From Alistipes sp. (GTDB lineage: Bacteria > Bacteroidota > Bacteroidia > Bacteroidales > Rikenellaceae), in assembly GCA_017555105.1 (NCBI GenBank), contig JAFZHB010000015.1, positions 1-64,000 of the forward strand: a stretch of 64,000 nt of DNA, in the 5' to 3' direction. Below are positions 24,272-33,992 of the stretch, in pieces. The position numbers and the translations under genes were made by a program. Every line of letters begins with the position of its first letter. Within the stretch, counting starts at the first letter, position 1. Below the pieces are notes generated by a model. It was not told where the DNA came from. It was given only the letters and a program-made list of their open reading frames with translations, and did no database searches.

Positions 24272-25531
24272 TTATTTCGCACTTTTACGCACAATACGCA
24301 TCGTCGATTGCGTAAACTGCTGAATAAACACCTGCGGTGTGTGAGCGTACTTCTTTTCAAGGGCGTCCGTGTAGCTACGGATAGTCAGCAGCTCCACATC
24401 GTCAACCTTCTTCACATCGAAGCCCGCCTCATGCAGCGCCGATACCGCCTCGTCAATGTACCAGTTACGATCGACGCAGAGGCTCAGGTTCACCGCCGAG
24501 TTATGGATCAGGTTGGCCTTGATACGGAAGCGCTCGAGGAGCGAGAAGATCGTGGCGAACTTCTCCTCCAGCACGAATGAGAAGTCGCGCGAGCGGATCG
24601 TCAGCAGCACCTGATCTCGCTTCAAGATCAGAATGGGGACATCGACCTTGGCCGACATACCGCGGATCACCGTGCCCGGCTTGTGCTTGTCACCGAAGGG
24701 ACGCACATAGAGCGGAATGTTCTTGTTTTGCAGCGGCTTAATCGTGCGCGGGTGGATGATCTGCGCACCGCTGTAGGCCAACTCAATCGTATCGAGGTAG
24801 TTCAACTCGGCAATCTGCACTGCGTTGGAGAAGATCTTCGGGTCGGCATTCAGCACACCGTCCACATCCTTCCACACGGCCATCGACTCCGCCTCGAGGA
24901 TATTGGCCACCACAGCCGCCGAGTAGTCCGATCCCTCACGACCGAGCGTCGTGGTCGTACCATCGGGCGCTCCGCCGATAAAGCCCTGCCCCACAAAGAC
25001 CGAGGTCTCGGCCGCAGCGATCGCCGCCTTCAACAGTGGCTCGGAGGCTGCGAGGTTCACCTCGGCATCCTTATGGCGCTGTTCAGTGCGCAGGGCTTGG
25101 CGCATATCGATCCAGGTGTTGCTCACACCCGTCTTGTTCAGATACTCGGAGACGATGGTCGTCGAGACCAACTCGCCGTAGGCCACGATGCGGTCGTACC
25201 ACGCCTCGGCCTCCTCCGAGCGATATTCATTCGTCTTTACAAAGTGTTCCAGGTCGGCAAAGAGTTCCTCCACGCGGGGCAGCACCTCCTGCTCGCTCCA
25301 GAGCTCCTCGATGATCTCCGTATGGCCAGCACGCAGCAGATCGATCTCCTGCTGTGCCGTAGCGAGATCACCCTGCTGAGCCGCCGCAAAGACGCGCTCC
25401 AGGGCGTTGGTCGTCTTGCCCATGGCCGAGACGATGATAAAGAGATCCTGCTCTCCGTCGATAATCGTGCGCAGGTTGCGCACTCCGTCGGCATTCTTCA
25501 CCGACGCACCACCGAATTTATAAACTTTCAT
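24272..25531 (-). CDS. lysC: aspartate kinase, monofunctional
   Basis: The 419-residue enzyme phosphorylates aspartate, the first step to lysine, threonine, methionine and diaminopimelate. It shows the N-terminal KFGGASV motif (5-11), the TTLGREGSDYSAA motif and C-terminal ACT-like domains (about 300-415) that would carry feedback control by amino acids. The length fits a monofunctional enzyme with no homoserine dehydrogenase part. It is divergent from dapD, another step of the lysine/diaminopimelate path, with overlapping promoters. Confidence 0.93.
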   Translation of the reverse strand: MKVYKFGGASVKNADGVRNLRTIIDGEQDLFIIVSAMGKTTNALERVFAAAQQGDLATAQQEIDLLRAGHTEIIEELWSEQEVLPRVEELFADLEHFVKTNEYRSEEAEAWYDRIVAYGELVSTTIVSEYLNKTGVSNTWIDMRQALRTEQRHKDAEVNLAASEPLLKAAIAAAETSVFVGQGFIGGAPDGTTTTLGREGSDYSAAVVANILEAESMAVWKDVDGVLNADPKIFSNAVQIAELNYLDTIELAYSGAQIIHPRTIKPLQNKNIPLYVRPFGDKHKPGTVIRGMSAKVDVPILILKRDQVLLTIRSRDFSFVLEEKFATIFSLLERFRIKANLIHNSAVNLSLCVDRNWYIDEAVSALHEAGFDVKKVDDVELLTIRSYTDALEKKYAHTPQVFIQQFTQSTMRIVRKSAK

Positions 25532-25550
25532 CCTTTTTGCTTTAGCTCGA

Positions 25551-25558
25551 CAAAGTTA
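25551..25558 (-). promoter_or_regulatory. -7 box of lysC
   Basis: On the minus strand TAACTTTG matches the -7 consensus 20 bases before the start codon. No clear -33 TTTG is seen. Confidence 0.6.
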
Positions 25559-25571
25559 CAAAAAAAATCGC

Positions 25572-25579
25572 TACCTTTG
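25572..25579 (+). promoter_or_regulatory. -7 box of dapD
   Basis: TACCTTTG is a full match to the -7 consensus, with a start near 25585. Only 13 bases separate it from the lysC -7 box, so each promoter's upstream half lies on the other's core. Confidence 0.65.
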
Positions 25580-25606
25580 GTTCAGAAAATATAAAAACCG
25601 AATACG

Positions 25607-26428
25607 ATGGAACAATTCCGCCAAATAATCGAGGCAGCGTGGGAGAATCGCGCGCTGCTGAATGAGCCCGAAACCCAGGCTGCGATCCGCGAAGTGGTGC
25701 GCCTGGTCGATGCCGGCGAGCTGCGCACGGCCGAGCCGATCGACCCCGAGAAGAGCCTCTGGCAGGTGAACGAGTGGGTCAAGAAGGCGATCATTCTCTA
25801 CTTCCCGATCCAGCCCATGCGCAAGATGCAGGGGGGCGAGATCGAGTGGTATGATAAGATGGAGCTCAAGCACGGCTACGATGAACTGGGCGTGCGCGTG
25901 GTGCCGTCGGCCGTAGCTCGCTACGGTGCTTACATCGCGCCGGGCGCTATTCTGATGCCCTCGTATGTCAACATCGGCGCCTATGTCGACACGGGCACGA
26001 TGGTCGACACCTGGGCCACGGTGGGTTCGTGTGCCCAGATCGGCAAGCATGTCCACCTCTCGGGCGGCGTCGGCATTGGTGGCGTATTGGAGCCCGTACA
26101 GGCTGCACCCGTGATTATCGAGGACAACTGCTTCATCGGCTCCCGCTCGATCGTGGTCGAGGGGGCACATATCTGCCGTGAGGCGGTGCTCGGCTCGAAC
26201 ACCGTGATCACCGGCTCGACCCACATCATCGATGTAACGGGCGCAGAGCCCATCACCTATAAGGGCTATGTGCCGCCCCGCTCGGTGGTTATACCGGGCA
26301 GCTACCGCAAGCAGTTCCCCGCCGGCGAATACAGCGTATCGTGCGCCCTGATCATCGGTCAGCGCAAGGAGTCGACCGACAAGAAGACGAGCCTGAACGA
26401 CACGCTGCGCGAGTTTAACATCAGCTAA
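25607..26428 (+). CDS. dapD: tetrahydrodipicolinate N-succinyltransferase
   Basis: The 273-residue protein has an N-terminal helical part and a left-handed beta-helix (about 100-240) of hexapeptide repeats such as IGAYVDTGTMVDTWATVGSCAQIG, the hallmark of DapD (shown here only in part). It transfers a succinyl group from succinyl-CoA to tetrahydrodipicolinate in the succinylase route to meso-diaminopimelate and lysine. It begins its own transcription unit, with the NUDIX and biotin ligase genes close behind. Confidence 0.93.
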   Translation: MEQFRQIIEAAWENRALLNEPETQAAIREVVRLVDAGELRTAEPIDPEKSLWQVNEWVKKAIILYFPIQPMRKMQGGEIEWYDKMELKHGYDELGVRVVPSAVARYGAYIAPGAILMPSYVNIGAYVDTGTMVDTWATVGSCAQIGKHVHLSGGVGIGGVLEPVQAAPVIIEDNCFIGSRSIVVEGAHICREAVLGSNTVITGSTHIIDVTGAEPITYKGYVPPRSVVIPGSYRKQFPAGEYSVSCALIIGQRKESTDKKTSLNDTLREFNIS

Positions 26429-26437
26429 ACAAGCGAC

Positions 26438-26989
26438 ATGGTCAAAGAGCCTTCGCACCGCCCCTGGCGTGTACTTTCGAGCGAATACCTCTCGCACGAG
26501 CCGTGGTACACGGTGCGTCGTGAGCGGGTGCAGCTTCCGTCGGGGGCTGTCGTGCCCGAGTGGTACATCTTCGAGTTCCCGACCTGGGTCAATGTCATTG
26601 CCCGCACCGAGGAGGGGCTCTATGTGATGATCTCGCAGTACCGCCACGCACTCGGCCAGACGCGCTACGAGCTGGTCGCCGGTTGTTGCGACGAGGGCGA
26701 GCAGCCGCTCGAGGCGGCGAAACGTGAGTTGATGGAGGAGACGGGCTATGGCGGTGGAAGTTGGCGCGAGCTGATGGTGACCTCCCCCAACCCGACCAAC
26801 CACACCAACCGCAGTTACACTTTCCTGGCCGAGGGAGTTGTTCGCCTGCAAGAGCAGCAGGCCGAGGAGAGCGAGGATATCGACATCCACCTGATGCGCG
26901 AGGAGGAGGTGCGCGAGCTGCTGGGCGAGGATCAGATCATCCAGGCCCTCCACGCCGCACCGCTCTGGAAATACTTTGCCACGAAATAA
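26438..26989 (+). CDS. NUDIX hydrolase, ADP-ribose pyrophosphatase-like
   Basis: The 183-residue protein has a complete NUDIX box, from GEQPLEAAKRELMEETGY (about 87-104), with the REL-EE-G metal-binding pattern. It is related to ADP-ribose and nucleotide-sugar pyrophosphatases of the MutT/NudF group. The substrate cannot be fixed from sequence. It lies 9 bases after dapD and 11 before the biotin ligase gene. Confidence 0.85.
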   Translation: MVKEPSHRPWRVLSSEYLSHEPWYTVRRERVQLPSGAVVPEWYIFEFPTWVNVIARTEEGLYVMISQYRHALGQTRYELVAGCCDEGEQPLEAAKRELMEETGYGGGSWRELMVTSPNPTNHTNRSYTFLAEGVVRLQEQQAEESEDIDIHLMREEEVRELLGEDQIIQALHAAPLWKYFATK

Positions 26990-27000
26990 CCCGACAGACG

Positions 27001-27738
27001 ATGATCTACCGCTTTGAGGAGCTCACCTCCACAAACGACGAGGCGCGCGAGGCGCGCTACACACACGGCGATGTGATTGTTGCCGAGCGGCAGACCGCAG
27101 GGCGCGGTCAGCGTGGCCACACCTGGATCAGTCCCGAAGGGGAGAACCTCACTTTCACCCTCATCGTGGAGCCCACATTCCTTGCCGCACGCGATCAGTT
27201 TCTCATCTCGGAGGCGGCAGCACTCGCCCTCTGCGACTGCTTCCGGGAGTTTGGTATCACGACCCACATCAAGTGGACGAACGACATCTACCACGAAGAC
27301 CGCAAGCTGGTCGGCATCCTGATCGAGCACTTCTACTCGGGGATGCAGCTCCGCCGCACGCTGATCGGCATCGGCATCAACATCAACCAGACCGCCTTCG
27401 ATCCCTCGCTTCCCAACCCCGTATCGATGCGACAGATTCTCGGCCACGCACTCGCACGCGAGGCGGTGCTCGACATCTTTACCCACTGTTTCGAGGCGCG
27501 CTACGCAACCCTGCAGCGAGGCGACCACGCCACCCTGGCAGCCGACTACACGGCAAAACTCTATCGCCTGCACCGCGAACAACGCTTCCGCCTACCCGAC
27601 GGAGAGGAGTTCACGGCTACAATCGAGGGGGTAGAGGCCGACGGCGTGCTGCTCCTCCGCCACGCGGATGGGGAGCTGCGCGGCTACCGATTCAAGGAGG
27701 TTGAATTTGTGGTAAAAAGTTTGTTGTTAGAAAAATAA
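27001..27738 (+). CDS. birA: biotin-[acetyl-CoA-carboxylase] ligase
   Basis: The 245-residue protein is a BirA catalytic domain without the N-terminal winged-helix repressor domain. Motifs visible are TSTNDEAR (about 9-16), the biotin loop AERQTAGRGQRGHTW, and IKWTNDIYHEDRKLVGILIE with the catalytic Lys. It attaches biotin to acyl-CoA carboxylases. The start at 27001 follows the NUDIX stop closely; the open frame upstream is antisense-like shadow of the NUDIX gene. The gcvH promoter lies in its last codons. Confidence 0.9.
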   Translation: MIYRFEELTSTNDEAREARYTHGDVIVAERQTAGRGQRGHTWISPEGENLTFTLIVEPTFLAARDQFLISEAAALALCDCFREFGITTHIKWTNDIYHEDRKLVGILIEHFYSGMQLRRTLIGIGININQTAFDPSLPNPVSMRQILGHALAREAVLDIFTHCFEARYATLQRGDHATLAADYTAKLYRLHREQRFRLPDGEEFTATIEGVEADGVLLLRHADGELRGYRFKEVEFVVKSLLLEK

Positions 27739-27750
27739 CAGCTATATTTG
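27720..27750 (+). promoter_or_regulatory. promoter of gcvH
   Basis: TTTG (27720-27723), 19 bases, then TATATTTG (27743-27750): a full consensus match. The -33 box lies inside the end of the biotin ligase gene. Confidence 0.75.
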
Positions 27751-27788
27751 CAGACAAATAATACATACCTTAAAAACAAGAGAAGATT

Positions 27789-28169
27789 ATGAGCAATGTA
27801 CCGGCTAATTTGAAGTATTCGAACGACCACGAGTGGTGTTTGTTGGAGGGCGATATGGCCACTATCGGCATCACGGACTTTGCACAGAGCCAGCTGGGCG
27901 ACATCGTCTTTGTCGATGTTCCGACCGTAGGCGAGACACTCGAGGCAGGTGAGGTGTTCGGTTCGATCGAGGCCGTAAAGACTGTCAGCGATGCTTTCCT
28001 GCCGATGGGTGGTGAGATCGTGGAGTTCAACGAGGCGGTGGATGCCGACCCTGCATTGGTCAACAAGGACGCTTACGGCGAGGGCTGGCTCATCAAGGTC
28101 AAGGTCTCGAACCCGGCCGACTACGACGCCCTGCTCACCGCAGAGCAGTATGCCGAGCTGATTGGCTAA
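27789..28169 (+). CDS. gcvH: glycine cleavage system H protein
   Basis: The 126-residue protein is the lipoyl carrier of the glycine cleavage system. The lipoylated residue is Lys 64 in FGSIEAVKTVSDAF. HEWCLLEGDMATIGITDFAQ is typical of the family. The other glycine cleavage genes are not next to it, so it is a stand-alone unit with its own promoter. Confidence 0.95.
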   Translation: MSNVPANLKYSNDHEWCLLEGDMATIGITDFAQSQLGDIVFVDVPTVGETLEAGEVFGSIEAVKTVSDAFLPMGGEIVEFNEAVDADPALVNKDAYGEGWLIKVKVSNPADYDALLTAEQYAELIG

Positions 28170-28228
28170 TCGCCGCACAAGCATCGGGTAACAGCGAGCA
28201 AGGCATCGACTTTGCTCCCTGTTGTTAT

Positions 28229-28249
28229 GAGTTAAGAGTTAAAAGTTAA
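28229..28249. repeat. short AGTTAA tandem repeat
   Basis: Three copies of a GAGTTAA/AAGTTAA-type unit lie between gcvH and mdh. I know of no function; such A/T-rich runs are common between genes in this phylum. Confidence 0.5.
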
Positions 28250-28274
28250 CGATTCAAAAGTATATTCAAACATT

Positions 28275-29231
28275 ATGGCAACGAAAGTTACTGTGGTAGG
28301 TGCAGGCGCTGTAGGCGCAACCTGTGCCAATGTATTGGCCGCTCGCGGCATCGCCAGCGAGGTGGTTTTGGTAGATATTAAGGAGGGCCTTTCGGAGGGC
28401 AAGATGCTCGATATGTTCCAGGCAGCTGCAACCTGCGGCTACAAGACGAAGCTGACGGGTGTGACGGCAACCGACGCCGAGGGCTACAAGGCAACGGCTA
28501 ACTCGGATGTAATCGTGATCACCTCGGGTATTCCCCGCAAGCCGGGCATGACGCGTGAGGAGCTGATCGGCATCAACGCCAACATCGTGAAGAGCGTAGT
28601 GGCTAACGCCAGCAAGTGGTCGCCCAAGGCGATCTATGTGATCATCTCGAACCCGATGGATACGATGACCTACCTGACGCTGAAGTCGACCGGTCTGAAG
28701 AAGAACCGCGTGATCGGTATGGGTGGTGCGCTCGACTCGTCGCGTTTCCGCTGCTACCTCTCGAAGGCTACGGGCGTAGGCATTCAGGACATCGACGGTA
28801 TGGTAATCGGTGGCCACGGTGACACGACGATGCTGCCGCTTCTGTCGAAGGCCTCAATCAAGGGTGTTCCCGCTACGCAGTTCCTCTCGAAGAAGAAGCT
28901 CGAGGAGGTTGCTGCTGCCACGATGGTGGGCGGTGCTACGCTGACGAAGCTGCTGGGCACCTCGGCTTGGTATGCACCGGGCGCTGCCGGAGCATCGGTA
29001 GTAGACGCCATCATCAACGACACGAAGGCTGTTGTTCCCTGCTCGGTATACCTCGAGGGTGAGTACGGTCAGGAGGATATCTGCATCGGCGTTCCCGTAG
29101 TACTGGGCAAGAAGGGCGTAGAGAAGATCGTGAAGATCGACCTGACGAAGGAGGAGCAGGAGAAGTTCGCTGCTTCGGCCGATGCCACGCGCAAGGTAAA
29201 CAACGCCCTCTACGAGATCGGCGCTTTGTAG
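28275..29231 (+). CDS. mdh: malate dehydrogenase
   Basis: The 318-residue enzyme interconverts malate and oxaloacetate with NAD. It has the Rossmann motif VVGAGAVGATCA (about 7-18), Asp 34 for NAD, the substrate loop IPRKPGMTREE (arginines about 88 and 94), Arg near 157 and catalytic His 181 in GGHGDT. It belongs to the LDH-like group of MDH found in Bacteroidota and Chlorobi. It stands alone between repeats upstream and a strong terminator. Confidence 0.94.
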   Translation: MATKVTVVGAGAVGATCANVLAARGIASEVVLVDIKEGLSEGKMLDMFQAAATCGYKTKLTGVTATDAEGYKATANSDVIVITSGIPRKPGMTREELIGINANIVKSVVANASKWSPKAIYVIISNPMDTMTYLTLKSTGLKKNRVIGMGGALDSSRFRCYLSKATGVGIQDIDGMVIGGHGDTTMLPLLSKASIKGVPATQFLSKKKLEEVAAATMVGGATLTKLLGTSAWYAPGAAGASVVDAIINDTKAVVPCSVYLEGEYGQEDICIGVPVVLGKKGVEKIVKIDLTKEEQEKFAASADATRKVNNALYEIGAL

Positions 29232-29250
29232 TCCAAGCCAACTTGCATCA

Positions 29251-29290
29251 AGCAAAAAGAGAGGTGTCCGCAGACACCTCTCTTTTTGCT
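29251..29290. terminator. bidirectional terminator between mdh and the DUF2147 gene
   Basis: An 18-bp perfect stem (29251-29268 with 29273-29290) with a 4-base loop carries A5 on one arm and T5 on the other, so it works in both directions for the two convergent genes. Confidence 0.85.
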
Positions 29291-29312
29291 TCTTGATAAC
29301 TATCAAACGATC

Positions 29313-29765
29313 CTACTCAATCTTGTTCCAGTAGCGCGACAGGCTGACAGGACCGAGCGATCCCTTCACGCGGAGCGTCTTGGCATCCGAGAACGAAAGC
29401 TCAACCTTGTAGGTCTTACCATTGTTGGGCTTGTAGACCTTACCACCCTCCCAGCACTGCTTCTCGGCGTTGTAACGCACACCATAGACGATCACCACCT
29501 GATCGGCAGGCACCTGGCGGAGCTTCGGATCGGGGTTCTTGGTGTCGTATTTGCGCGAGCCGTCCGGATTGTTCGGCTGCAGCAACCAGATGATCTGACC
29601 CTGGTAGGTGCCATCCTCCTGCTTCGTGAAGCGGATCTTCGACTCCTTACCCTCCTCTACGGCGTGATAGACGCCCACAAGCTTGTCAGCTGCGCTCTGC
29701 GCATAGGTCGAAACCGTTGCCACAAGCGCAACAGCAACCACCAATACTTTCATCAATTTGTTCAT
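29313..29765 (-). CDS. DUF2147-type secreted protein
   Basis: The 150-residue protein has a Sec signal peptide (cleavage near TYAQ) and a domain I recognise as DUF2147: GVYHAVEEGKESKIRF, GQIIWLLQPNN and GGKVYKPNNGKTY. The family is periplasmic or outer-membrane and of unknown function. The ATG at 29765 fits the signal peptide and lies downstream of the -7 box, so I prefer it over the upstream one at 29801. Confidence 0.85.
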   Translation of the reverse strand: MNKLMKVLVVAVALVATVSTYAQSAADKLVGVYHAVEEGKESKIRFTKQEDGTYQGQIIWLLQPNNPDGSRKYDTKNPDPKLRQVPADQVVIVYGVRYNAEKQCWEGGKVYKPNNGKTYKVELSFSDAKTLRVKGSLGPVSLSRYWNKIE

Positions 29766-29798
29766 GATTTTCTGTTTAGTTAGTACTCGAAATCGGTG

Positions 29799-29806
29799 CA
29801 AATATA
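29799..29806 (-). promoter_or_regulatory. -7 box of the DUF2147 gene
   Basis: On the minus strand TATATTTG fits the -7 box, with a TTTG about 22 bases upstream. The leader would be about 30 bases. Confidence 0.6.
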
Positions 29807-29840
29807 CGAATAATTCCGAAATTCAGTACAAATAAGCATA

Positions 29841-29883
29841 AAAAAAGGGTTGTGCAACCAACTCGTTGCTACAACCCTTTTTT
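29841..29883 (-). terminator. terminator of tkt
   Basis: A stem AAAAAAGGGTTGT / ACAACCCTTTTTT (29841-29853 with 29871-29883) ends in a T-run on the minus strand, just past the tkt stop codon. Confidence 0.8.
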
Positions 29884-29901
29884 GTCAGAAGTGATATAGG
29901 T

Positions 29902-31932
29902 TTATTTTCCAAGCATCTTCTTCACCTCCTCGGCCACGGTTGCACCGTTGTAACCGAACTGCTCATCGAGCACCTTGTAAGGAGCCGAATAGCCGAAGTG
30001 GTCCATGCCGTGGATCACGCCGTTCTCACCTACCAGACCCAGCAGGTTCACGGGCAGACCCGAGGTCATACCATAGCGAGGAATACCTACGGGGAGGACG
30101 CTCTCCTGGTACGAACGGGGCTGATCGCGGAAGAGACCCTCGCTCGGCACATTCACCACGCGCACAGCGATACCCTCCTCGGTGAGCTTCTCAGCACCCT
30201 CCACGAGGGTTGCAACCTCCGAACCGGTAGCCACCAGCACCACCTCGGGCTGTGCAGCATCCATCACCACATAACCACCCTTCGTTACCTGGGCAGCCTC
30301 CTCGCGGCGCTGGCTGCCAAGCGTCGGCAGCGTCTTGATGTTCTGACGCGAGAGCACAAGTGCTACGGGGCGCTCCTCCTCGAGGGCGAGCTTCCAAGCC
30401 GTCACCGTCTCATCGCCGTCAGCCGGGCGCAGTACCACCATCGAACGCTCGCCGTGGTGGTTCTTCAGGTGCTCCATCAGGCGCACCTGAGCCTCGTGCT
30501 CGATCGGCTGATGCGTAGGACCATCCTCACCCACACGGAACGAGTCGTGGGTCCAAATATAGATCACATGCAGGCGCATAAGAGCCGAAAGGCGCACGGC
30601 CGGCTTCATATAATCCGAGAATACGAAGAAGGTACCGCAAGCGGGGATCACACCACCGTGCAAAGCCATACCGTTCATCACGCAGGCCATCGTAAGCTCC
30701 GAAACACCTGCCTGGAAGAACTTACCCGTGAAGTCGCCCTTCTGGAAGGCGGTCGTCTTCTTCAGGTAACCATCCGTCTTATCCGAGTTCGAGAGGTCGG
30801 CCGACGCCACCACCAGATTCTCTACCTTGTCGGCCAGAACCGAAAGTACCGTAGCCGAAGCGGCACGCGTAGCCTGGTCGGGCTTCATCTCGATCGCCTT
30901 GTAGTCGATCTCGGGAAGCTCATTCTTCAGGAAGCGGTCGAGCTTAATAGCCAGCGACTTGTTTTCCGAACGCCATGCAGCCTCGATCTCCTTCTGCTCG
31001 GCAACCCAGCCCTTCAGTGCCTCCTTACGGGCAGCAAAGGCAGCCTCCGACTCTGCGAAGATCTCAAACGGCTCCTCTACATTACCACCCAGGTTCTTGA
31101 TCGTACCGGCAAAGTCGGCACCGGCAGCCGACAGCGGCTGACCGTGGGTCGAAACCTTATCCTCGAACGACGAGCCATCGGCAGCCACAGCGCCCTTACC
31201 CATGATCGTGCGACCGATGATGATCGTCGGACGCTCCGTCTCGGCGTTAGCAGCCTGCAGCGCAGCACGCAACTCATCGAAGTTGTGGCCATCTACCGTG
31301 ATGACATTCCAATTCCAAGCCTTGTACTTGGCAGCTACATCCTCCGTATCTACCTCGTCCACCTTCGTCGAGAGCTGGATGTTGTTCGAGTCGTAGTACA
31401 TGATGAAGTTGGCCAGACCCAGGTGACCAGCGATGCGGCCTACGCCCTGCGAGATCTCCTCCTCGACAGCACCGTCCGAGATATAGGCATAGGTCTTGTG
31501 TGCCATCCACTCACCGAAGCGAGCCACCATGAAGCGCTCTGCAATTGCTGCACCCAGCGCAATGGCGTGACCCTGACCCAGCGGGCCCGACGAGTTCTCT
31601 ACGCCGCGCATCACATCCACCTCGGGGTGACCGGGCGTCACGCTACCCCACTGACGCAGGTTCTTCAGATCCTCCATCGAGTAGTTGCCGGCCAGCGACA
31701 GCGTAGCATAGAGCATCGGCGACATGTGACCCGGATCGAGGAAGAAACGATCGCGGTAGGGATAATCCATCTGCGCCGGATCGTAGTTCAAGAACTCGGT
31801 AAAGAGGATTGCCATAAAATCGGCACCTCCCATCGAACCACCGGGGTGGCCCGACTTGGCCTTTTCGACCATCGCGGCAGACAGGACACGGATGTTGTCG
31901 GCTACGCGCTTCAATTCGGTATTAGCAGCCAT
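29902..31932 (-). CDS. tkt: transketolase
   Basis: The 676-residue enzyme moves two-carbon units in the non-oxidative pentose phosphate pathway with thiamine diphosphate. It has the N-terminal SGHPGGSMGGADF (about 27-39), the ThDP motif region SDGAVEEEISQG, the pyrimidine domain with GEDGPTHQPIEH and the C-terminal domain. Length is as expected. It is downstream of clpX by 63 bases; no clear promoter was found in that gap. Confidence 0.95.
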   Translation of the reverse strand: MAANTELKRVADNIRVLSAAMVEKAKSGHPGGSMGGADFMAILFTEFLNYDPAQMDYPYRDRFFLDPGHMSPMLYATLSLAGNYSMEDLKNLRQWGSVTPGHPEVDVMRGVENSSGPLGQGHAIALGAAIAERFMVARFGEWMAHKTYAYISDGAVEEEISQGVGRIAGHLGLANFIMYYDSNNIQLSTKVDEVDTEDVAAKYKAWNWNVITVDGHNFDELRAALQAANAETERPTIIIGRTIMGKGAVAADGSSFEDKVSTHGQPLSAAGADFAGTIKNLGGNVEEPFEIFAESEAAFAARKEALKGWVAEQKEIEAAWRSENKSLAIKLDRFLKNELPEIDYKAIEMKPDQATRAASATVLSVLADKVENLVVASADLSNSDKTDGYLKKTTAFQKGDFTGKFFQAGVSELTMACVMNGMALHGGVIPACGTFFVFSDYMKPAVRLSALMRLHVIYIWTHDSFRVGEDGPTHQPIEHEAQVRLMEHLKNHHGERSMVVLRPADGDETVTAWKLALEEERPVALVLSRQNIKTLPTLGSQRREEAAQVTKGGYVVMDAAQPEVVLVATGSEVATLVEGAEKLTEEGIAVRVVNVPSEGLFRDQPRSYQESVLPVGIPRYGMTSGLPVNLLGLVGENGVIHGMDHFGYSAPYKVLDEQFGYNGATVAEEVKKMLGK

Positions 31933-31995
31933 AATTGATTGTTGTGTTAGTTAGTTGTATGTTATTTAGTCTCTTTCTCCTAAATTCGTGTCAGC

Positions 31996-33264
31996 TTACC
32001 CCACCTGACGCAGCTGTGCCAAGGAAGCACGCTCGAGCTTCTCGCGGGCGTAATCGGCTGTCACCGTGAAACGCTCCTCGTCGCTCGACGGCAGTTCGAA
32101 CATTGCATCGGTCATGATCGCCTCGGTAATCGAGCGCAAACCACGCGCACCGAGCTTAAACTCGGTCGCCTTGTCCACGATGTAGTCCAACGCCTCAGGC
32201 TCGAAGCGCAACTCCACACCATCCATCTCGAAGAGGCGCTCATACTGCTTGATGATGGCGTTCTTCGGCTCGGTGAGGATCGAGCGCAACGCATCGCGAC
32301 CCAGGGGCTGCATAAAGGTCAACACCGGCAGACGACCCACCAACTCGGGGATCAAACCAAACGAACGCAGATCCTGCGGCAGGATATACTTCATCAGGTT
32401 CTCGCGATCGACCTGCTCACGCTGCGTACGGCCGAAGCCGAGAGCATGCGTATTGAGGCGCTGGGCGATCTTCTGCTCAATGCCATCAAAAGCGCCACCG
32501 CAGATGAAGAGGATGTTGCGCGTATTGACCTGGATAAACTTCTGATCGGGGTGCTTTCTACCACCCTGAGGCGGCACATTGACCGTCGTACCCTCCAAGA
32601 TCTTCAGCAGTGCCTGCTGCACACCCTCACCCGAGACATCGCGCGTGATCGAGGGATTATCGCCCTTGCGGGCAATCTTGTCGATCTCGTCGATGAAGAC
32701 AATGCCACGCTCAGCCAACTCGACATTGTAGTCGGCCACCTGCAATAGGCGCGAGAGGATGCTCTCGACATCCTCGCCCACATAGCCTGCCTCGGTCAGC
32801 ACCGTGGCATCGACAATCGTGAAGGGAACCTTCAACAGCTTGGCAATCGTGCGGGCGATGAGCGTCTTACCCGTACCCGTGGGACCCACGAGCACGATAT
32901 TCGACTTATCGATCTCTACCTCCTCCGTTTTCGGCGCTGCCAACAGACGCTTGTAGTGGTTATAAACCGCCACCGACATCGCGCGCTTGGCCGCATCCTG
33001 ACCGATCACCCACTGATCGAGGAAAGCCTTGATCTGTACGGGCTTCATCAGATCCTCCTGACGCAACAGAGAAGCGGGGCGTTTGCCCTCGACCTTCACC
33101 TCGTTATCAAGCAGGATCTTATAGCCGTTCTCGATGCACTTGTTGCAGATGTTCGCCCCCTCGAGACCCTGAAAGAGGATCTCCACATCGGAGCGCTTCG
33201 CACCGCAGAACGAGCAGCAATCACCGCCACCTCGGCGGTTATTGTTATTCTTCGTATTCGCCAT
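31996..33264 (-). CDS. clpX: ClpX, ATPase subunit of the Clp protease
   Basis: The 422-residue AAA+ unfoldase has an N-terminal C4 zinc domain (Cys 17, 20, 40, 43), Walker A GPTGTGKT (127-134), Walker B with FIDEIDKIA and the C-terminal sensor region. It feeds tagged proteins into ClpP. The start follows the clpP stop by 4 bases, so the two are made together. Confidence 0.96.
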   Translation of the reverse strand: MANTKNNNNRRGGGDCCSFCGAKRSDVEILFQGLEGANICNKCIENGYKILLDNEVKVEGKRPASLLRQEDLMKPVQIKAFLDQWVIGQDAAKRAMSVAVYNHYKRLLAAPKTEEVEIDKSNIVLVGPTGTGKTLIARTIAKLLKVPFTIVDATVLTEAGYVGEDVESILSRLLQVADYNVELAERGIVFIDEIDKIARKGDNPSITRDVSGEGVQQALLKILEGTTVNVPPQGGRKHPDQKFIQVNTRNILFICGGAFDGIEQKIAQRLNTHALGFGRTQREQVDRENLMKYILPQDLRSFGLIPELVGRLPVLTFMQPLGRDALRSILTEPKNAIIKQYERLFEMDGVELRFEPEALDYIVDKATEFKLGARGLRSITEAIMTDAMFELPSSDEERFTVTADYAREKLERASLAQLRQVG

Positions 33265-33268
33265 CGTC

Positions 33269-33940
33269 TTACTTTTCGCGTTTGAGGAGCACCTCGTCGA
33301 TCAAACCATACTCACGCGCCTCGGCTGCCGTCAACCAGTAGTCGCGGTCTGCATCGTGCTCGATCTGCTCGATCGAGACTCCCGAGTGCTTCGAGAGGAT
33401 CTCATAGAGTTCCTGCTTCGTGCGCAGAATCTCACGCGCCGTGATCTCGATATCCGAGGCCTGACCCTGCACGCCACCCAGCGGCTGGTGGATCATCACA
33501 CGCGAATGGGGCAACGCCGAACGCTTACCGGCAGCACCGGCCGTCAGCAACACCGCACCCATCGAAGCCGCCAGACCCGTACAGATCGTGGCCACATCGC
33601 AGTTCACGAGCTGCATCGTATCGTAGATACCCAAGCCGGCCGTCACCGAACCGCCGGGCGAGTTGATATAGATCTGAATATCCTTCTCCGGGTCTACCGA
33701 CTCGAGGAAGAGCAGCTGTGCCTGGATAATGTTGGCTGCATCGTCGTAGATCGGTGCACCCAGAAAGATGATGCGGTCCATCATCAGGCGCGAGAAGACA
33801 TCCATCGTAGCGACATTGAGTCGGCGCTCCTCGATGATCGTAGGCGAGACATAGGCCGACGAGATCGACTGGAAGTCATGCAACTTCAGCGAGCTGATAC
33901 CCATCTTTCCTCGCGCATATTTTTCAAATTCCGAAGCCAT
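33269..33940 (-). CDS. clpP: ClpP serine protease subunit
   Basis: The 223-residue protein shows the catalytic triad setting: Ser 126 in GLAASMGA, His 151 in MIHQPLGG and a following Asp. It forms the proteolytic chamber for ClpX. It is the first gene of the clpPX unit, with its promoter overlapping the tig terminator. Confidence 0.96.
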   Translation of the reverse strand: MASEFEKYARGKMGISSLKLHDFQSISSAYVSPTIIEERRLNVATMDVFSRLMMDRIIFLGAPIYDDAANIIQAQLLFLESVDPEKDIQIYINSPGGSVTAGLGIYDTMQLVNCDVATICTGLAASMGAVLLTAGAAGKRSALPHSRVMIHQPLGGVQGQASDIEITAREILRTKQELYEILSKHSGVSIEQIEHDADRDYWLTAAEAREYGLIDEVLLKREK

Positions 33941-33955
33941 AGAATCGTTGTTTCA

Positions 33956-33992
33956 AAAAAAGGACTTTGCAAACATCACGCCTGCAAAGTCC
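33956..33992 (-). terminator. hairpin with T-run between tig and clpP
   Basis: GGACTTTGCA (33962-33971) pairs with TGCAAAGTCC (33983-33992), followed on the minus strand by about seven T (33955-33961). It can end the tig message, but it also sits at the very 5' end of the clpP message if the -7 box at 33992-33999 is used. Confidence 0.7.
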
